This document shows, one piece after another, positions 58,313-64,000 of a DNA stretch of 64,000 bases; position 1 is the stretch's first letter; each line of letters begins with the position of its first letter. The notes under the pieces are model-generated. The model was not told the DNA's origin. It did no database searches and worked only from the letters and a program-made list of their open reading frames with translations. The DNA comes from RHKK01 sp964596245. Lineage in GTDB: Bacteria > Patescibacteriota > Patescibacteriia > 2-12-FULL-60-25. The position numbers and the translations under genes are program-made. The DNA lies in assembly GCA_964596245.1 (NCBI GenBank), contig CAZQSK010000001.1, positions 118,915-182,914 on the forward strand. Reading direction: 5' to 3'.

Positions 58313-61300
58313 TTACTCAGCGGGTGGTGCTGGCGGGGGCTCAGGAGCCGGCGCAGGGGCGGGCTCTGGTGCTGGTTCCGGTGTTGGCTCAGGAGCCGGT
58401 TCAGGAGTTGGCTCCGGGGTGGGTTCGGGAGCAGGTTCTGGTGTCGGTTCCGGCGCAGGGGCGGGCTCTGGTGCTGGTTCCGGTGTTGGCTCAGGAGCCG
58501 GTTCNNNNNNNNNNNNNNNNNNNNNNNNNNNNNNNNNNNNNNNNNNNNNNNNNNNNNNNNNNNNNNNNNNNNNNNNNNNNNNNNNNNNNNNNNNNNNNNN
58601 NNNNAGGAGTTGGCTCCGGGGTGGGTTCGGGAGCCGGTTCAAGAGTTGGCTCCGGGGTGGGTTCGGGAGCCGGTTCAAGAGTTGGCTCCGGGATTGGGGT
58701 TACAGATTCTGTTGTAGAAGTCACGTTCCACGAGCTGGTCGAAGAGGAAAGGAAGATCTTCGCATCCTTCACGGCAAAAGCGGTCCAGCTAAACGGAATC
58801 GGACGTGTTGTGCGCTTATTGAGCAAGATCGTAAAGCCCTTCACGCTCTTTTGCGTGACGAGATAGCTATACCCTTCGGCAAATAACGCTTCTTCAAGTT
58901 GACCCTGAACGTACGTCGGATCATTCAGAATCTCTTCGGCGGTTTTCTGATCAAGAGAGATGGTCGCGTTGACGATCGGCTGAGCAAGATATTCGGTATC
59001 GAACACCACATCAACAGAACGATGACCTTCTGCCACCACCGCGAAGCCGGCGCTATCGGTATTGAAGTACGGACGACCAATAAAGATCGTGTCGTTCATG
59101 AAGGCGATCTGATCACCGATTGAACTGATCGTATCCACGCGCAATCCCCCATTAAAGATAGTCGCTTGCTGATCGACGCTGTAACTGCTGCTCGCATTCA
59201 TCATCTCGGCGAGGTTTAGCGTCTCAAGAGCGATCACGCGACCCACCAAGTCCGTCGTGCTTGAGACTAATTCAAGGGTATTTGTCGCAAGAGAGGCCGT
59301 CAGAAGATTCAGCTCGTCGGTTTGAGCTTTCATCAGATCAATAACTGGGCTCTGAATCTCCTGAGCAATCAAGAGAGTCGTGGAAACAGCTCCGTCCACA
59401 GTCAATCCGGCAAATCTCATCGTACTCGTACTCAACAAACTGATGATATCCGCCGCAGCCAGCATCGACTCCGTCGTGCTAGCCGTAGACGAGGCGAGCA
59501 ACTGAGCTAACTGGGTGTCCAATCCCATGATTTCACCCGCCTCAATGCCTGCAGCACGAATGGTACCTGCGAAGAACGCATTACCAACGCTATCCACGGT
59601 CATGAGGGCGCCTTCGGTGGATGAAGCATTGCGAATCACGAAGGAGTTATCGTTTCCAAGATTCATCGTCAAGGCACCCGTATTGTTCAGAACGCGAATC
59701 GAATCGAGCGTAAGCTCCATGGTCGTGACCTTGGGCGCGATAATTTCAGATTCCGCGATAACACGACGCGTCAGAATATCCGCGGTTGATGTTGCCGTTT
59801 CGTAACGCTGACTCAACAACCAGGACATGGCGTCACCACCGGTCAGTTCCGGATCAATCGAGATTGAACCGTTATAATATCCATTCTTGGCGAAAATCAT
59901 GACCTGTCCCAATTCTTCACCATCATATGAAGAAAGGGCTTGGCCGATCACCTGACCAGCCTTCGTCGCCTTCATGGCAACACCCGGAATATCCGAAGCA
60001 GCAAGATAGTCACCGACTCGAATCTCTCCATTAGATGTGGTCACCTTAACTGGAATACGACCTGCAAGAGCGATCATGGCGGGTGCACCGGTTCCACCGG
60101 AGCCACCGATCACCATACCCGGTCTGGTAGAAATCACGCCCAAGACTTCCGAATCATAAGCCTTTTGACTCGCTCTCACCTGCCCAGGTCCAAGCGGATC
60201 CAAACTGACCACAGTCCCGGCTGGAAGATCTCCGTCGGCGCTATAGTAAACTTCCGCCAAGTCAGCACCAAGGTTCACCTCCTGAACCGCGATACTGCCG
60301 TTAAGAACTCTTGTTCCCAATGCACCCGGCGCGCTAGTGGCAGCACACACCGTATAACCAACACCCGTACTCGTGGCGGGCGTGTCCAAAAGGTTTGAAG
60401 CGATGGTCACGGTGTTGGTCGCGTTTGTCGTAGCCGAACTGTTAAACGTAGATGCAGTGCTCGTCACACCCACCTGCTGAGTTGAAGTACATGAGTTATT
60501 AAATCCGCGCCAAATAGACACACCGATCGTTGGTCTGCCAACGGCGGTAGAAGCGGTGGCCACCACGTTTGAAACAATCCAGAGCTCGCTATTGATCGAA
60601 GACGGCGTGGAGGTAACGGTCAAAATCTTGTACTTCACATTTGCCATTGTCATAATCTTCTGAACCGTCGTGCTTGCGAACCAAATCGAAGGCGCTCCAC
60701 CGCTATCTGTTCCACACTTCAGGTTACCGTTTCCATCCGTGTCGATGGTGTCACAGTTCTTCAATCCATTCACCGCAAGCTGCGTCGTCGTAACTGCTGA
60801 ACCGGAGGCATTCGTAAACCAAAGGTTAGTGGTCGTGACATTTGTCGCGGTGACAGAGTTCAAGATGGAGCCATTAAGAGCCGTGAAAGTGCCCGTGACG
60901 GTTGAAGAAGCCGTTACAAACCCCCCGAAGAGTTGAAGCGTTGCCGTAGCACTGGAACCGCGCGCGGTAACAAGCGCAAGCGTATCAAATTCAGTCGCCG
61001 GCAAGCTGGGACAGTTCGCGCCGCTCTGCAAACAAGCCAAGATCCCACCGACATACAACTGCGAGGTGGAAACGACACCTGAAGCATAGAGATTCGTGGA
61101 ACTCACGTTTGTGGCGGTCGCATTCTTAAAGGAGATGTTCTGAAAAGATGAGCTACTCGAAACAATCAAGGTTCCCGCCGTAAGACCGCCAAAGCTTGCG
61201 GTAGTTCCGAAATAGTTCGTACTCGATACCACGGTTGCAGACAGGTTGGTGGTCGTCACGCTCGTGCCGGTTGCTATTGTCCAGGTGAGACCCTGGAGCG

Positions 61301-64000
61301 AGGTGTTGCCTATGACGGTCAATGTCGAAGTAACCGTTGTTGAAGCGGAGACCAATCCCCCATACAGCTGAACCGTGGTGGTTGCCGTGGCACCAAGCGC
61401 TGTCACCTGTGCCAATGTCTGTGCACCGCCTGTCGCCTGACAGTTCGTGCCATCCGCCAAACAGGGCAAGCGACCATTTACGAAGAGCTGGCTCGTGGAA
61501 ACAACCCCCGAAGCGAACAGGTTAGTAGTCGTAACCGATGTGACCGTGGCATTACCAAGATAGGCCTGGAAGCGCGCGGTCGATGAACCGAGCGACATGC
61601 CCAGATCGGTAGAGGGACCAAAGACACCTCCAGAAGCGAGAACGGTGAGCGAGCCGTTCGTCTTTGTGATGAGTCCGTCGCCATAGATAGTGCCTACCCC
61701 GGCGATAAATCCGGTATTCGAGTAGACGCTTGAGGCTGCAGCGATGGAACCCGCCACGGTCAAATCTTCTCCATTCGGAGTATAAAGCGTATTAATAATC
61801 CCTTCATCGGATGTGGTGGCCACATAAACATCTCCATCTTCATCCACGATAAATGGCGTTACATCGGTCACCGGGTTGCCACCATCGTAAATCGCTAAGG
61901 AGAATCCCGTACCGAAGTTGTTTACTTCAAGTGCATGACCGGATTCCGTCGAAGAGCTCTGGAAAATCGCCTGCCCATTCTTCCCTACCGAGAATGCGCC
62001 CCACTCCGCAGAACCGCCGCTATCATCTGGCGCCGTGCGGAATGTAAAGCTGCGCGCGGTTGAATAAAGATCTCGCGCAATTCCACCGACGCCGTATGAC
62101 GTAAGGAACGTGCCGTTTGCACTTGATGAACTATAGACGGTAATACCAAAACGATTCGTTGATGCACCGAATTCGACCAAACTGTTACCCGCGTTCGGCG
62201 CATAAAATGAAGCGATCTGAGGTGACGAATGGCTATCATTCTGAACAAACAAGCCATTATCCGTACCTGTAACATAGATCTCAACCGCGTTAGCGAAGCT
62301 ATCACGCTCTCCACGAATAACGAGAGCCGCATTCGTACTCGTGCTCGGCGCAACAATTTGTACGGCACCCGTATCGGCATAGATAAAGCGCCCAACACCA
62401 GGCCCGCCTGAATCGTATGCAGCATCCAAAGAACCGCCAGAAGAAGCCGGGCAGTTGGTTCCTATCGAGAGACAAACCAGGCGACCCGCGACATAGAGCT
62501 GGCTCGTTGATACGACACCGCTCGCAAAGAGATTGGTTGTCGTCACACCGGACACAACGACGTTCGTAGCGCCAAAATTGGTGGCAGTAGCATTCTGCAA
62601 CGAAGTATCACCGACCACCGTCAACGTCGAAGTAACTGTCGTTGAAGCCGAGACTAATCCCCCGTAGAGGGAAACGGTTGTGGTGGCGGTCGCGCCCCGC
62701 GCTGTGACCTGAGCAAGCGTATCGCTCGATGCAGCCGCCGGGCAGTTTGTCCCGTTTGCAAGACAGGCCTGAAAACCATTCACAAACAAGTTCGTTGTTG
62801 AAACGACTCCACTCGCAAATATATTCGTACTTGAAACGTTGGTTGCGGTCGCGCTCTTGAAAGAGATGTTCTGCAAAGAGGAAGAGCTGCTCACGATTAG
62901 CGTGCCGGCACTCAAACCACCGAAGCTTGCGGTGGTGCCAAACAAATTAGTGGTTGAGACAACTGCCGAGGCGAACAGGTTCGTGGTCGTCACGGATACA
63001 CCTGTCGCAATCGTCCACGTGACACCTTGGAGCGATGTATTACCGATGACAGTAAGAGTGGAGGTGACGGTGGTTGAGGCAGAGACAAGACCGCCATACA
63101 AGGAGACAGTGGACGTAGCCGTCGCGCCACGAGCCGTGACGGTCGCAAGGGTGTCGCTTTCAGCAAGCAAGTAGGCAGGACAGTTGGTACCCGTGCTCAG
63201 ACAAACCGTGCGACCGTTCACGAACAAGCTGGTCGTTGAAACGACGCCTGAAGCAAAGAGGTTGGTCGTCGTGACACTCAAGCCTGTCGCGTTCTGGAAG
63301 TTGATCGATCCCCCATTGATGAGAGAGGTGTTGAGGGTCGTGATGGTACCGGTCGTTGATTGAATGACACTCGCGAAGAATCCTGTGGTTGAGGCATTCG
63401 TGAAGGTGGCGTTAGAACCCACGAGGTTCTGGAGACTCGTGTTTCCAAGGACCGTGAAGGTACTTGTCACCGTGGTTGAAGCCGAGACAAGACCGCCAAA
63501 CAAGGAAACCGTGGATGTAGCCGTTGCACCACGCGCTGTAACGGTCGCCAATGTATCGCTTTCAGCCAACAAATACGCCGGACAATTGGTTCCGGTCGAC
63601 AAACAGACGGTTCGACCATTCACGAAGAGCGAGGTCGTTGAAACGACGCCTGAGGCAAAGAGGTTCGTGGTTGAAACATTGGTCGAGGTCGCATCCTTAA
63701 AGGAAATGTTTTGCAAAGAGGAGGAGCTACTCACGATAAGCGTGCCGGCAGTCAAACCACCAAAGCTCGCCGTCGTTCCAAAGATATTCGTACTTGATAC
63801 AACGGCTGAAGCAAAGAGGTTTGTAGTTGTGACGGATGTACCAGTTGCGACAGTCCACGTCACGCCTTGAAGCGACGTATTACCGATCACAGTGAACGTG
63901 CTCGTCACGGTGCTCGAGGCTCCGACAAATCCACCAAACAAGGAGAGCGTTGAGGTCGCGGAGGCTCCACGGGCGGTCACGGTCGCAAGGGTGTCGGACT
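58313..64000 (-). CDS. Giant repetitive surface protein (partial 5', crosses an assembly gap)
   Basis: More than 1,800 residues; the frame is open to the window end, so the N-terminus is outside. Residues coded from about 60900 to 64000 are degenerate repeats built from T/S-rich strands: VTARGATATST, SLFGG/SLYGG, TSTFTVLGNTSLQ, TTTNLFASGVVSTTSLFVNG and a Cys pair in CLSTGTNC. A C-terminal domain near 60050-60300 (DLAEVYYSADGDLPAGTVVSLDP) is of a type seen in CPR adhesins and tail-fibre-like proteins. The tail is an EPTPEPAPEP repeat. The frame on the left of the 100-N run differs from that on the right, as expected when gap length is arbitrary; it then closes at 58313 with PPAPPAE. Confidence 0.75.
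58319..58692. repeat. Low-complexity tandem repeat coding for Pro-Glu-Thr/Ala
   Basis: Imperfect 12-30-base units (GGTTCAGGAGTTGGCTCCGG type on the plus strand) on both sides of the gap; they code for EPTPEPAPEP on the minus strand. Confidence 0.9.
58505..58604. other. Assembly gap of exactly 100 N
   Basis: One hundred N residues inside the EPTPEP-coding repeat, flanked by almost identical GGTTC/GGCTC-type repeat DNA on both sides. This is a placeholder of unknown true length. Confidence 0.98.
60900..64000. repeat. Long imperfect coding repeats of the giant surface protein
   Basis: Blocks of roughly 400 bases recur, each coding VTARG...SLFGG...TTNLFASGVVSTTSLFVNG...CLSTGTNCP. VTARG-type starts lie near 60970, 61400, 62710, 63130, 63540 and 63975. 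Neighbouring copies at the right end are the most alike at DNA level. Confidence 0.85.

Noticed and set aside
60900..64000. Regular repeats suggesting a CRISPR array or tandem satellite
   Set aside because: The repeats are long, imperfect and keep one open reading frame; they code for a repetitive surface protein.

Overview
The window looks like a chromosome segment of a Candidate Phyla Radiation (Patescibacteria) bacterium, most likely a Parcubacteria-type lineage such as Uhrbacteria; the lineage is inference. The grounds are: moderate GC, tight gene packing with many 1-40 bp overlaps, standard stop codons including TGA, almost no Shine-Dalgarno sequences on the resident genes, many -10 boxes lying 6-9 bases before the ATG (leaderless mRNAs), and several surface-protein families I associate with this radiation. 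No biosynthetic operons are present. The genes are informational and maintenance functions (clpC, rsmE, ruvB, truD, rpsA, ftsH, tsaE/tsaD, trmD, rpsP, smc, rbfA, nrnA, clpP), four tRNAs (Leu-UAA, His-GUG, Arg-UCU, Glu-UUC, all with encoded CCA) and a large cell-surface programme.

Layout. 1-4224: end of clpC, rsmE, a YtxH-like protein, a PfkB-type kinase, a PolX-type polymerase and an acetyltransferase closely resembling AAC(3)-I. 5582-13418: small DUF proteins, tRNA-Leu, dedA, ruvB and followers, a C39-like peptidase, a sucrase/ferredoxin-like protein, a degenerate P-type ATPase and a CAP-domain protein. 13455-20354: cupredoxin, two secreted proteins sharing a C-terminal domain, tRNA-His, a lysozyme-like hydrolase, cold-shock protein, a methyltransferase-FemAB-like fusion, VKOR and a band-7 protein. 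20381-26124: tyrosine recombinase and sugar-transferase genes. 27489-50805: housekeeping, PilB, a P2-type ATPase and an unusually short SMC. 50836-64000: a surface block on the minus strand, comprising a SpoIID protein, a LytR_C protein, two membrane-anchored cohesin-like proteins, a dockerin protein, a small membrane protein and a giant repetitive adhesin cut by the window end and by a 100-N assembly gap.

Four single-gene islands (about 4238-5530, 21350-21963, 21963-22535 and 26185-27480) differ from everything around them. They have GC-rich third positions, near-exclusive GAG/AAG/CTC codons, strong Shine-Dalgarno sequences and no recognisable homologues. Two encode secreted Cys-containing proteins. 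They look like separately acquired genes in intergenic positions, two of them beside a tyrosine recombinase gene.

The two best candidates for an undescribed system are the compact cohesin-dockerin operon (54114-57871, fed by the giant adhesin gene) and the set of GC-rich one-gene islands. Also notable are a hinge-less SMC, a P1B-ATPase that has lost its catalytic motifs, and structured leaders upstream of rpsA and rpsP.
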